From: a bacterium HR19
GTDB taxonomy: Bacteria; Calescibacteriota; Calescibacteriia; Calescibacteriales; Calescibacteriaceae
DNA length: 64,000 nucleotides
NCBI GenBank assembly: GCA_002898315.1
Contig: BEHV01000002.1
Location: forward strand, 162,729-226,728
Reading direction: 5' to 3'
In this document: one piece after another, positions 26,782-35,993 of the stretch
Numbering within the stretch: position 1 is the stretch's first letter
How the letters are laid out: each line of letters starts with the position of its first letter
The notes under the pieces: generated by a model
Databases searched by the model: none
Seen by the model: only the letters and a program-made list of their open reading frames with translations
Told to the model about the DNA's origin: nothing
Translations under genes and position numbers: made by a program

Positions 26782-27093
26782 ATGGTGGGAGCAGAAATAA
26801 CTCCTTTTCACTTTATCACGCTTGGCTTAATTCTTTTTTTCATAGGTATATGCGGGATTATTTTGAGAAGGAATATAATCTTTGTTTTCATATCTCTTGA
26901 AGTAGCTACGAATGGGGTTTTCCTCATATTTTTTGGTGCGAGTTTGAAGGTAGGGTACCTCTCGCAAGCTCTTATACTTGTTTTTATGGCTATCGCTGCT
27001 GTTGAGGTTGCTGTTGGACTTGCTTTGGCTATCGCTATCTTCAGAACTTCAAAAACGGTTAATGTAGATGAAGTATCTCAACTTAAAGGTTAA
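26782..27093 (+). CDS. nuoK: NADH-quinone oxidoreductase subunit K
   Basis: 103-residue subunit with three transmembrane helices. The two intramembrane glutamates required for proton translocation in E. coli NuoK are visible as Glu40 (ISLEVATNG) and Glu75 (AAVEVAVGLA). It lies 64 nt after nuoJ and 24 nt before nuoL. Upstream sequence is AT-rich without a close ribosome-binding site. Confidence 0.93.
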   Translation: MVGAEITPFHFITLGLILFFIGICGIILRRNIIFVFISLEVATNGVFLIFFGASLKVGYLSQALILVFMAIAAVEVAVGLALAIAIFRTSKTVNVDEVSQLKG

Positions 27094-27117
27094 TAAAAAT
27101 GAGGAGGTGAGCAGGTT

Positions 27118-28947
27118 ATGGAAAGCTTATCTGCTATACTTGTAGTATTTTTGCCTCTTGCGGGAACACTTATAAATCTTCTCCTACTTTCTTACGAAAT
27201 TCTTACGAAAAAAGAAGATGAACACCTCAACCCCATCAAAATCATCTCAGGAATAGTATCCTGCCTTGCGGTCGCAGTACCTTTCTTGCTCTCCCTCTAT
27301 ATCTTCGGAAAAGAAACTATAAGAATTGAATTTTTCAACTGGATTCCTCTTGGTGGATATAAAATAACATTTTCAGCACTTTTTGATAATCTTTCAAAAG
27401 TATCGCTCCTTTACATAACAGGAGTTTCATCACTGATACATATATACTCGGTAGGTTATATGTCTCACGACAGGGGCTTTATAAGATACTTTATGCTCCT
27501 CAATCTTTTCGTTTTCTTCATGATTCAAATCGTTGTCTCTGAAAACCTTGTCCAGATCTTTTTAGGGTGGGAAGGTGTTGGATTCTGCTCATATGCACTT
27601 ATAGGATTTTGGTATTCTGGGTATGAGAACGCAAGAGCCGGTTTCAAAGCATTCATAGTAAACAGAGTGGGGGACTTTGGTTTCTTGGTCGGAATTGCCC
27701 TCTTTCTGATATACACGGGGGGAGTAGATTACTCACTTGTGAAGAATCTGCCTTCTGATAAGGTTTTTCTTGTTGCTTTAGCTCTCTCTATGGGGGCGAT
27801 GGGTAAAAGCGCTCAGGGACCGTTCTGGCTGTGGCTCCCGGATGCTATGAGAGGTCCTACTCCTGTTTCTGCTCTTATACACGCCGCTACGATGGTGACT
27901 GCTGGTGTATATATGGTAGTGAGGTTGAAAGACCTGTTCTCGTTCCCGTCAGGTGCTTCCGAGTTTGTGTTCTGGGTGGGAGTTATTACATCAATACTTA
28001 TGGGGTTTTTCGGAATCTTTGAAAGAGATATAAAAAGAATTCTTGCTTTCTCAACTTTGTCTCAACTCGGGCTTATGTTCGCAGGTGCGGGAACTTCTTT
28101 CAAATATACCGGAATGTTTCATGTATTTGAACACAGCTTCTTCAAGGCTTCACTCTTCCTTATATCTGGAATACTTATGCACGAATTTGAAAACGAAACA
28201 GATATTTATAAACTCAAAGAGAAAAAACCACTTGAAAAAGGTATGACTCTCTCTGCTCTCGGTTTTCTCATAGGAGCCCTCGCTATGAGCGGTGTTTTCC
28301 CGCTATCTGGATACTGGTCAAAAGAATCTATAATTCAAGCGGTCTCACACGATTTCGGAACTACTGGCTCAATACTCATGCTCATCGCAAGCTTTGTCAC
28401 TCCACTTTATATGTTCAGAGCATACTTTGTTGTGTTTGGAAATCAGAAATTCAAAATTTCTTTCTCACCATCGCACGAAGGTGGATACCTTATGTTTGTA
28501 CCTGTTCTTGTTCTGGTTATCCTCAGCGTTATCGGGGGCGTATTTGATGTCGGGCACTGGCTCGGAAAAGAATACGGATACCAAGAACATATACACGGAG
28601 GAGTTTCACCGGTTGTCGTGCATATTACTGTTTTTCTTGCTGTTTTCATCTCATATATTATATGGGGCAGAGGGAAAGAAGTTCCCGAAAGCGGAGTAGG
28701 AAAAATTCTCTGGAGGAAGCTTTATCTTAACGAAATTGAAGAATACTCGTTCATAGGCGGAGCCGTCGCACTTATGAAACTCATGTACTCCTTCGCAGAA
28801 AGAATAATTATAGAGGGTTTTTATCTTTTTCTATCTGCTCTGGCAAGAGTTGTTGGTTATTTGATCGCTTCCGCTCACGGAGGGGAACCGGTAAGAATAT
28901 TATTTCTGATTATCCTTGGAATAACCTTTGTGCTTTTTATTGTATAG
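27118..28947 (+). CDS. nuoL: NADH-quinone oxidoreductase subunit L
   Basis: 609-residue antiporter-like proton-pumping subunit at the distal end of the complex I membrane arm. The core helices carry GWEGVGFCSYALIGFWY (about 149-165) and the lysine/histidine pump residues around ARAGFKAFIVNRVGDFGF and PLSGYWSKE. The C-terminal region includes the amphipathic lateral helix and anchoring helix, giving the usual length. A strong ribosome-binding site GAGGAGGTGA precedes ATG 27118. Confidence 0.95.
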   Translation: MESLSAILVVFLPLAGTLINLLLLSYEILTKKEDEHLNPIKIISGIVSCLAVAVPFLLSLYIFGKETIRIEFFNWIPLGGYKITFSALFDNLSKVSLLYITGVSSLIHIYSVGYMSHDRGFIRYFMLLNLFVFFMIQIVVSENLVQIFLGWEGVGFCSYALIGFWYSGYENARAGFKAFIVNRVGDFGFLVGIALFLIYTGGVDYSLVKNLPSDKVFLVALALSMGAMGKSAQGPFWLWLPDAMRGPTPVSALIHAATMVTAGVYMVVRLKDLFSFPSGASEFVFWVGVITSILMGFFGIFERDIKRILAFSTLSQLGLMFAGAGTSFKYTGMFHVFEHSFFKASLFLISGILMHEFENETDIYKLKEKKPLEKGMTLSALGFLIGALAMSGVFPLSGYWSKESIIQAVSHDFGTTGSILMLIASFVTPLYMFRAYFVVFGNQKFKISFSPSHEGGYLMFVPVLVLVILSVIGGVFDVGHWLGKEYGYQEHIHGGVSPVVVHITVFLAVFISYIIWGRGKEVPESGVGKILWRKLYLNEIEEYSFIGGAVALMKLMYSFAERIIIEGFYLFLSALARVVGYLIASAHGGEPVRILFLIILGITFVLFIV

Positions 28948-29004
28948 CTTATGACCTGGTTTTATAAAGTATGTGTTGAAAATTGTGGGGAGGAAAATTA
29001 GAGT

Positions 29005-30456
29005 ATGGATGCGGTAAAGATGACTTTGATTTTTCCTTACCTTGGTTTTTTCCTCTCGCTTTTTATAAGGTCAGTATATATCGGGTTTTTTTTCTCCCTT
29101 GCGACTTTGATCTCCTCTCTTTTTATAAATGTAGGTTATTCTGATGAGATACTTATAGCGGAGAAAATAGGTTTTTCAATTTCGCTATATGTTGATGGCT
29201 TGAATATTTTGCTGATATGGCTGACAACAGGGCTTTTTTTTCTTGTTTTTCTCTATGCGATAGTTGAAAAGAGAGAAAGAAAAGATGAATACACGTTTTT
29301 GTTTTTACTTCTTGAATCACTTCTCATACCTTCTTTCATGACAAAAAATGTTCTCGTATTTTACTTTTTCTTTGACGCCACTTTAATCCCGATGTTCTTC
29401 ATAATAGGGATATGGGGGACTGGGAGAAAAGTTTATTCTGCTTACAAGTTTTTACTTTTCACATTCTTCGGAAGTGTTCTCTTTCTTGTTTCAATAATAT
29501 ACCTTGGAATTGAGTTTTTTTCTTCTGAGGGGAGATTATCTTTTGAACTTGAAGATCTGATAAAGGTTGCTGGTCAGCTTGATTTTCAAACCAAAGCTCT
29601 TCTTTTTCTTGGGTTTTTCCTGGCTTTTGCGGTAAAAATTCCTCTGATGCCTGTTCATGTGTGGCTTCCTGACGCTCACACAGAAGCACCAACAGGTGGT
29701 AGTGTGATACTTGCAGGAATTTTGCTGAAACTCGGCTCTTACGGATTTTTGAGATTTGCTCTTCCACTCTTTCCTGATGTCGTAAAAGAATACTGGCAAA
29801 TCATAGCGGTAATATCTCTTGCAGGTATAATTTTAGGTGCTGTTTTAGCGTTATCTCAGGAGGATATGAAGCGACTCATAGCTTACTCCTCGGTATCGCA
29901 TATGGGGTACATTACTCTTGGTTCCGTTGCTTTTTCAGGAGACAAGATAACATATGAGGGCTTACAGGGGGCTGTTTTGCAGATGGTAAATCACGGTATA
30001 GCAACAGGAGCTCTCTTTTTCATCGTGGGAATGATATACGAAAGAACTCATACGAGAATGATAAGAGATTACAGCGGAATTGCGAGAAAAGTGCCAATAT
30101 TTACTTTCTTCTTCTTCATCTTCGCTTTATCATCTATCGGATTCCCTTCAACAGGTGGATTTATAGGAGAGCTTCTTGTGATATTTTCTGCTATGAGGTC
30201 AAACATAATTTTCGGGGTGCTCGTAGCTGCGGGAGCAATATTTTCTGCTGGATACCTCCTTTACCTTATTCTGCGAGTGTTTTTCGGGGCTGAAAAGAGC
30301 GATATAAATAACCATATAAAAGATACAAGTTTTGTGGAGTTTTTAACTCTTGTTCCGCTTGCGATCTTTGTGTTCATCATAGGAATTTTTCCCGGATACT
30401 TTATGAAAATTATAGACGGAGGTGTTGAGTTTGTATGGAAACATCTTTTACAATAA
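29005..30456 (+). CDS. nuoM: NADH-quinone oxidoreductase subunit M
   Basis: 483-residue antiporter-like subunit with about 14 helices. The motif PLMPVHVWLPDAHTEAPTGG with the following ILLKLGSYG (about 213-247) is diagnostic of NuoM. It follows nuoL after 57 nt with a GGGGAGG site about 11 nt before the ATG. Its last 22 nt overlap nuoN, so the two are translationally coupled. Confidence 0.95.
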   Translation: MDAVKMTLIFPYLGFFLSLFIRSVYIGFFFSLATLISSLFINVGYSDEILIAEKIGFSISLYVDGLNILLIWLTTGLFFLVFLYAIVEKRERKDEYTFLFLLLESLLIPSFMTKNVLVFYFFFDATLIPMFFIIGIWGTGRKVYSAYKFLLFTFFGSVLFLVSIIYLGIEFFSSEGRLSFELEDLIKVAGQLDFQTKALLFLGFFLAFAVKIPLMPVHVWLPDAHTEAPTGGSVILAGILLKLGSYGFLRFALPLFPDVVKEYWQIIAVISLAGIILGAVLALSQEDMKRLIAYSSVSHMGYITLGSVAFSGDKITYEGLQGAVLQMVNHGIATGALFFIVGMIYERTHTRMIRDYSGIARKVPIFTFFFFIFALSSIGFPSTGGFIGELLVIFSAMRSNIIFGVLVAAGAIFSAGYLLYLILRVFFGAEKSDINNHIKDTSFVEFLTLVPLAIFVFIIGIFPGYFMKIIDGGVEFVWKHLLQ

Positions 30457-31826
30457 GAGATTTGATAGAGGATTGGGGAGCCTTCGTTCTCTCCCTGATT
30501 CTGGGTAGCTTGGGACTTATATTGGGTAGGTTGTTGAAGAAGAACTTAGTTTCTATGCTTTTTAACCTTTTTGCTCTGCTAATCCTTCTTATCTTTTCTA
30601 TACTTTATAGCGGAGATGGGAATGAGGTATTTGGGATTTTTGAGTTTGATAGATTTTTCTTTAACTCTTGTTTTTGGCTTTCTGTTTTTGGGATAATAAC
30701 TCTTTTCGTATCGTTTCAGGAGGTATCGTCAAAAGGTGAGGTTTTTCCTGAAAACTTCTTTTTTGTTCTTCTTTCCTCGCTGGGTGCGATTTTGATGACA
30801 AGTTCAAAAGATTTTCTCTCACTTTTTATCTCAAAAGAGCTGATGTCTTTCAATATATATGCGATGATATACTTTATCAGGGATAGGTATGGAGTAGAGT
30901 CGGCTTTCAAGTATTTTATATCAAGCGCTCTGCTATCTTTGTTTTATCTTCTTGGATTTTCCTTCTTTATCATATCAAACGAAACGATTTTCATATCAAA
31001 TCCAAAGACAATTCTTGGAATTTTAGGAGTTTATCTTGTTCTGTTTGACCTTTTTTTCAAATCTGGTTCTGCTCCCTTTCATTTTTGGGTTCCTGATGTG
31101 TATCAGGGGGCTCCTTCTTCCACTGTTGTATTTGCCGGTTCGGTTGTGAAGTTTGCCTCTTTTCTCGCCATAATGCGCATCTTTGACTTTACAGGTCAAA
31201 ACTACCAACACCTTTTAGAGATAATCGTTGTTTTATCTGTTATCATAGGTTCTTTTGGGGGACTTGTTCAGAAGGAGCTGAAAAGGCTTCTTGCGTACTC
31301 ATCAATAGCCCACTCAGGTTTTATCTCTCTTTTGCTTTTCGGAACGGGGAACAAAGATTTTAAGGAGTTTCTGCTATTTTATCTTGCGACTTATGGGATT
31401 TCATTTGCAGGTGCTTTTTCTGTAATCTCACTTTTCAAAAACACTCTTTTATATCTTGAAGATATTCGTGGGTTCTCTTCTTCTCACAGATTTTTCTCTC
31501 TTCTCCTATCTGTTTTTCTTCTCACATTTACGGGACTACCTCTTCTTTCAGGTTTCCCATCAAAATACTTTGCGTTCTTCACCGCTTTATCATCTAAAGA
31601 ATTTATACCTGTCATAATCTCGGCAATAGGGAGCTTAATATCACTATACTTTTACTTTATCCCTCTTGTGAGAACCTTTATGGAAAGCGCGGAAAATAAA
31701 ATTTATTTCAACATCAATACTTTTATAGGACTGATTCTGATGATTTTAGCTTTCTTATCTTTTGTTTTCGGAGTGTATCCCGATTTATTCTTTATTATGA
31801 TTCAAAAAATTCCTTTATCTTCTTGA
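30435..31826 (+). CDS. nuoN: NADH-quinone oxidoreductase subunit N
   Basis: 463-residue antiporter-like subunit. The stretch KSGSAPFHFWVPDVYQGAPS with the following VVFAGSVVKFAS (about 208-240) is diagnostic, and the central LKRLLAYSSIAHSGF motif is intact. The start lies inside nuoM (22-nt overlap). It ends the cluster, and its last 32 nt overlap the 3' end of the opposing uracil-DNA glycosylase gene. Complex I proton pumping needs the missing NuoA-I subunits, which must be encoded elsewhere. Confidence 0.94.
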   Translation: METSFTIRDLIEDWGAFVLSLILGSLGLILGRLLKKNLVSMLFNLFALLILLIFSILYSGDGNEVFGIFEFDRFFFNSCFWLSVFGIITLFVSFQEVSSKGEVFPENFFFVLLSSLGAILMTSSKDFLSLFISKELMSFNIYAMIYFIRDRYGVESAFKYFISSALLSLFYLLGFSFFIISNETIFISNPKTILGILGVYLVLFDLFFKSGSAPFHFWVPDVYQGAPSSTVVFAGSVVKFASFLAIMRIFDFTGQNYQHLLEIIVVLSVIIGSFGGLVQKELKRLLAYSSIAHSGFISLLLFGTGNKDFKEFLLFYLATYGISFAGAFSVISLFKNTLLYLEDIRGFSSSHRFFSLLLSVFLLTFTGLPLLSGFPSKYFAFFTALSSKEFIPVIISAIGSLISLYFYFIPLVRTFMESAENKIYFNINTFIGLILMILAFLSFVFGVYPDLFFIMIQKIPLSS

Positions 31827-32604
31827 AGTCGTTTTCAAGAGTTTCTGTGTATGATGGATTTCTGACGACGAAAGCGGGGTGGAAAGTGACAAACACAGTA
31901 AATTCGGGTCTCGTGTAAAATTTTCCTCTCATCTCGGAGATTTTTTCATCTTTTCCTAAAATTGCTTTTGCTGCGGGAGCTCCAAGTGCGACAACAAGAC
32001 GTGGTCTTATAACAGAAAGCTCCTCAAAAAGATAGTTCAAACACGCAGATACCTCTTCTTTCTCGGGTGTCCTGTTCTCAGGCGGACGGCATCTTACAAT
32101 ATTAGTTATAAAAACATCTTCTCTCCTCAAACCTAAAACATCTTGAATCATTTTCATAAGAAGTTTCCCTGATTTCCCTACGAATGGTTTCCCTCTTTTA
32201 TCTTCTTCATATCCCGGGGCTTCTCCTACAAAAACAATCTGTGCGTTCGGATTTCCGTCTCCCGGAACGGCATTTGTTCTGCTTTTCCAGAGTTCGCATT
32301 TTTTGCATACCTTTATTCTCTCAGCTATATCTTTGAGCATTCTTTGCTTTTCTTCGCGAATTATGTGATATGGGTCGGGCAACTTTGATACCTCATCCAT
32401 AATCTTCTCAAAAATCCCAGCACTTTTGTTTTTGTTATCATTCCTTCTTTCCTTCTCTTCTCCCGTATTGTTTTTATCTTCTTTTATTATAAACTGCTCT
32501 CCATAGCATTCCTCTATAAATTCAATAAAGTTGAGCACATCATCAAAGTTTATCTGACTTCCCGCCTTCTCCGTTTTTTTCTCATCTCCCATGGTTATAG
32601 ACAC
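31795..32604 (-). CDS. Type-4 (Fe-S) uracil-DNA glycosylase with N-terminal extension
   Basis: 269 residues. The enzyme removes uracil from DNA. Four cysteines expected to hold the [4Fe-4S] cluster are at 100, 103, 172 and 188; motif FVGEAPGYEED is at 125-135 and the second catalytic loop FHPAFVVRN at 241-249. About 95 residues precede the catalytic domain, an acidic and lysine-rich extension longer than the usual 200-residue type-4 enzymes, possibly a protein-binding tail. GTG 32604 lies 1 nt after the tamB stop; ATG 32592 is an alternative. It overlaps nuoN by 32 nt tail to tail. Confidence 0.9.
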   Translation of the reverse strand: MSITMGDEKKTEKAGSQINFDDVLNFIEFIEECYGEQFIIKEDKNNTGEEKERRNDNKNKSAGIFEKIMDEVSKLPDPYHIIREEKQRMLKDIAERIKVCKKCELWKSRTNAVPGDGNPNAQIVFVGEAPGYEEDKRGKPFVGKSGKLLMKMIQDVLGLRREDVFITNIVRCRPPENRTPEKEEVSACLNYLFEELSVIRPRLVVALGAPAAKAILGKDEKISEMRGKFYTRPEFTVFVTFHPAFVVRNPSYTETLENDFKKIKEFFES

Positions 32605-32605
32605 A

Positions 32606-35600
32606 TCAAAATCTTTTTGTGGTTCTTAAATCTAATCCCAGGTTTCCCAGGTTTCCAAAAAGTGAGTATCCGTATTTTCTGTTATCCCACGACATGATCA
32701 TAGAGAGATTATCAGAAATATCTCTTGATAAAGAGAAATAGTTTATTCCTTCAAATATGTTCTGTGAGAATCTGTAATTTATGCTTCCGACTTTCCCTAA
32801 AAAACCGAATTCCGTTGGAGTAAAGAAAGTTCTAATGGCTCTGTCTTCCGGTGATATAGCGCTCTGGACTTTCTTTAAAGCTGTTGATAGTCCTCTGTAT
32901 GTTGCGCTCTCAAAAGCGTTTTTGTAATCTTCTATTGATTTACATCTTCTCAGAAAAACAAGAACACACATCAGGTCTGTCTGTGATAAAGATGGAATAG
33001 ATGAAAGGTACACTGATGGGTTATCTAAATTACCTACAATACGCAACTCCACCGTGAATTTTTCATTCTCAAAAGTTATAATCTCTGTCTTTCCGGAGAT
33101 ATTCAGGAAGATTTTTCCCTCTTTCATAATGGCAATCCCTGACACCTTTGAGAATTCTGTATCAGCAAAAGAGAATCCACCATCTAATATCTGAAAGACA
33201 CCAACTATCTGCGGGTCAGAAGTTTTTCCGGTTATGTTTATTCTTCCGTTCAGCTTTATTCCTCCGAAGGATTCTTTGAGGTAAATATTTTCCAAAACCA
33301 CAACTATATTCAGAGTCCCTTCTGCGTTATCTTCTTGCATATCTCTTTTGTTTTCACTGCCAGCTTCTATTTCGCCAGCGAAAAGGTTTTTTATTTCGTC
33401 TATCTTTTCGGTATCAAACTGAAATTGACTTATTTTTATCTCACCCGATATGAAGGGTTTATCTAATGTTCCGGTGATATTTATTTTTCCCGAAACCGGT
33501 ATTTGAGCTATGGTCTTTGGGAGAATTGAAACTTGCATCCTCTTTTCTTGTATATCATACTCTCCCTGTATAACTAATTCGTCTTCTTTCAAGTATCCTG
33601 TGGTATAGAAGTTCAGAATTCCCTGGTTTATTCTTGATGAGAACCTGACATTTTTCAGTCCGAAACCGGCTACTTTAACATACGGAGATTCAAAATCAAA
33701 GTTTCCTGACTTTCCGGGTATATTGTATTTGAGAGTGAAAAATCCTTCATTTGCGAGCTTTACATTTAAGATAGAAGATATATCTTCAATTTTTCCACTG
33801 CCTTCCAAATTATCTCCTGAAAATTTCACGAATGTCTCTCCTTTTGATATGGAGCCGAAAATTTTTTCGTTCTGGTATGTGATTGAGATTTCAAACTCTT
33901 CGCAAGTTTTCCCATCAAAGCTCACTTTTTCTGAACCTTCTATTATCACATTTCCCGAAACGCACGATGAACTCAAAGGATATTCCGAGAATCTGAAATC
34001 CTTTGCGAGAACTTTTATATTCCCTTGAAGATTTTTTTCAAGGTCGCTTTCTATCTCTCCTGAAAATTCAGCATCACCTTCAAGACCGAAAGGAAGCATT
34101 CCGAAATCTTTCAGCTCATATTTTCCATTTTCTATTTTCAGCTTCAGCATATTCTGATTAGCTTGGGCTGAAAAATCAAACCTTGAATTAGCTGTTTCAT
34201 CACATCTCAATACTCCATCTTTTCCCTCTCCTTCAATATCTATTGAAAAGTTTCCTGAAAAATTAACTTTCCCTTCTATGTTGGCTCTGATACAACTTAT
34301 ATTTTCTCCAAGTATTTTGAAGTTCCTTGCAGTGAGGTTTTCAGATATGAAGTGGACAATTTTGTTTTTTGGATTTATGTCAATATTTACTCTGGAAGAA
34401 GAAAGCAAAGCGTCAAAAGGAATACTCAATTTCACTACTTCAAGAGAATCTTTTACACCTGAATTATCAAGATACAAACTTATATTGATGGTTTTCCAAT
34501 CCTCTATGCTTCCTGAAACTGAAATGTAGCTTTTGTGATTTACAAGAATTCCCTTGAATTTTAAATTTTTGCCGTTTTCAATAGATACATCTCCATAAAA
34601 CTCTTTGAACTTGATAAACTCTAAATTGAAATTTTTGACTTCCGAGCTTATTTTAGCGGTCAGTTCAGGAATGTAAAATATACCATCTACCAGTATTTTA
34701 CCTTTTGAGTTTTCAAGAAATTTTGTATTTTGTAGGTCAATTTCTCCTGAGAAATTTATAGCTCCTCTACCGGTACCCACTGGTATATCGCCGGAGAGGT
34801 CTAGTTTTTCTAATCCATCGCCAGATACTTCCGCATAAACATGAATTTTTCCGTCTTTATAGATTAACTCTATGTTTCCATAAAACTCTCCGATGTGTGT
34901 ATCATTTATCTGAATATCTCCGACATTTATTTTTGAAAATGCTTTGCTTTCCAATTTTCTTTCAGATATAGATAACTCAATTTCTGGATATATTTGTAAT
35001 CTGCCGGAGTTTGCTTGAGCAACGAAATTTTTCAGGTCGGCCGAAGTTTCTCCCTTGAGTTTGAGTAATAGCTCCTTTTCCTTACACAGAGATAGAGAGA
35101 AATCAAATGAGGCAGAGATGATACCATCGTTTATTTTCACATATCCTATTGCATCAAGGTTTTTCAGATTTCCGAGAGCTCTCAAATTTACTTTTGCTTT
35201 TTCAAATCCATCGCTAAAAGATTTGGGGACATCATTTTTGAACCTAAGCTTTACACGGGTTTCAGGAATTTCAAAGTAGAATTTTGATAGAGATAAAGTC
35301 AATTTATCTGAAAAAGAAGAGAAATCTTTGGTTTGAAGTTCAAATCCTTCAATTTTTACTTCTCCTTTGAGCAAGACCGAAGGAATATGTTCTACTATCT
35401 TTCCTATTTTGCTCTCATAAAAAGATTTTGTCATTTCGCATACTGGTCTCAGGTCTGGAACACCACCTCCCCCGGAAGGGACAGAAATTTTCAATGACCT
35501 TATATCTACTTTTCCAATTGCCAATTTTATCTCATCTGAATATAAAACCTCTCCTGCACTTATACCATTAACTCTGATGTCAAGTGGTCTTGCGGAGATT

Positions 35601-35878
35601 TCTTTTATATGCAGAGATTCCTTTTTAATGCCTTCTAATTTTATCTCAAAAGATTTTGATAAGGGAAAGAGCTTTATGTCTATATTTTCTATGTGGATTG
35701 CAAATTTTTTTTCTACAACGCCCAAGAATGCTTTTTTTACTTTACTATGTCTTGAAATTATAAGCCCTATAAGAGAAACGATTGACATTATGACTGCAAA
35801 AATTGTTATAATCCAAAGTAGAATAACAGAAAGAGGAGTTCTCTCTCTTCCTGAAATTTTTTCTTTTTCTTCCGACAC
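32606..35878 (-). CDS. tamB: TamB-like AsmA-superfamily envelope protein
   Basis: 1090 residues. One N-terminal signal-anchor helix (about 16-44) is followed by about 1000 residues of repetitive beta structure. The last 180 residues show the TamB/DUF490 pattern, including IVGVFQILDGGFSF-type and DLMCVLVFL motifs. TamB-like proteins bridge inner and outer membranes and are thought to carry phospholipids along a hydrophobic groove. The tamA/bamA partner is not in the window. The start is GTG, 6 nt after a TAAAAT box. The gene is upstream of and practically fused to the UDG gene (1 nt apart). Confidence 0.82.
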   Translation of the reverse strand: MSEEKEKISGRERTPLSVILLWIITIFAVIMSIVSLIGLIISRHSKVKKAFLGVVEKKFAIHIENIDIKLFPLSKSFEIKLEGIKKESLHIKEISARPLDIRVNGISAGEVLYSDEIKLAIGKVDIRSLKISVPSGGGGVPDLRPVCEMTKSFYESKIGKIVEHIPSVLLKGEVKIEGFELQTKDFSSFSDKLTLSLSKFYFEIPETRVKLRFKNDVPKSFSDGFEKAKVNLRALGNLKNLDAIGYVKINDGIISASFDFSLSLCKEKELLLKLKGETSADLKNFVAQANSGRLQIYPEIELSISERKLESKAFSKINVGDIQINDTHIGEFYGNIELIYKDGKIHVYAEVSGDGLEKLDLSGDIPVGTGRGAINFSGEIDLQNTKFLENSKGKILVDGIFYIPELTAKISSEVKNFNLEFIKFKEFYGDVSIENGKNLKFKGILVNHKSYISVSGSIEDWKTINISLYLDNSGVKDSLEVVKLSIPFDALLSSSRVNIDINPKNKIVHFISENLTARNFKILGENISCIRANIEGKVNFSGNFSIDIEGEGKDGVLRCDETANSRFDFSAQANQNMLKLKIENGKYELKDFGMLPFGLEGDAEFSGEIESDLEKNLQGNIKVLAKDFRFSEYPLSSSCVSGNVIIEGSEKVSFDGKTCEEFEISITYQNEKIFGSISKGETFVKFSGDNLEGSGKIEDISSILNVKLANEGFFTLKYNIPGKSGNFDFESPYVKVAGFGLKNVRFSSRINQGILNFYTTGYLKEDELVIQGEYDIQEKRMQVSILPKTIAQIPVSGKINITGTLDKPFISGEIKISQFQFDTEKIDEIKNLFAGEIEAGSENKRDMQEDNAEGTLNIVVVLENIYLKESFGGIKLNGRINITGKTSDPQIVGVFQILDGGFSFADTEFSKVSGIAIMKEGKIFLNISGKTEIITFENEKFTVELRIVGNLDNPSVYLSSIPSLSQTDLMCVLVFLRRCKSIEDYKNAFESATYRGLSTALKKVQSAISPEDRAIRTFFTPTEFGFLGKVGSINYRFSQNIFEGINYFSLSRDISDNLSMIMSWDNRKYGYSLFGNLGNLGLDLRTTKRF

Positions 35879-35884
35879 CTGTAA

Positions 35885-35890
35885 ATTTTA
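35885..35890 (-). promoter_or_regulatory. Putative -10 box of tamB (leaderless-type)
   Basis: On the minus strand TAAAAT is followed by 6 nt and then the GTG start at 35878. A TTTAAA element sits 18 nt upstream as a weak -35. No Shine-Dalgarno sequence lies between box and start. Confidence 0.4.
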
Positions 35891-35993
35891 TTCATTTGAG
35901 TGAGTTTCTTTAAATTTTTCAAGAGAAAGTGAAAGCAAATTGAGAAAAAAAATGAAAAACAAAATTAAAATCTGAAATTCCGGAGGAAGAACT

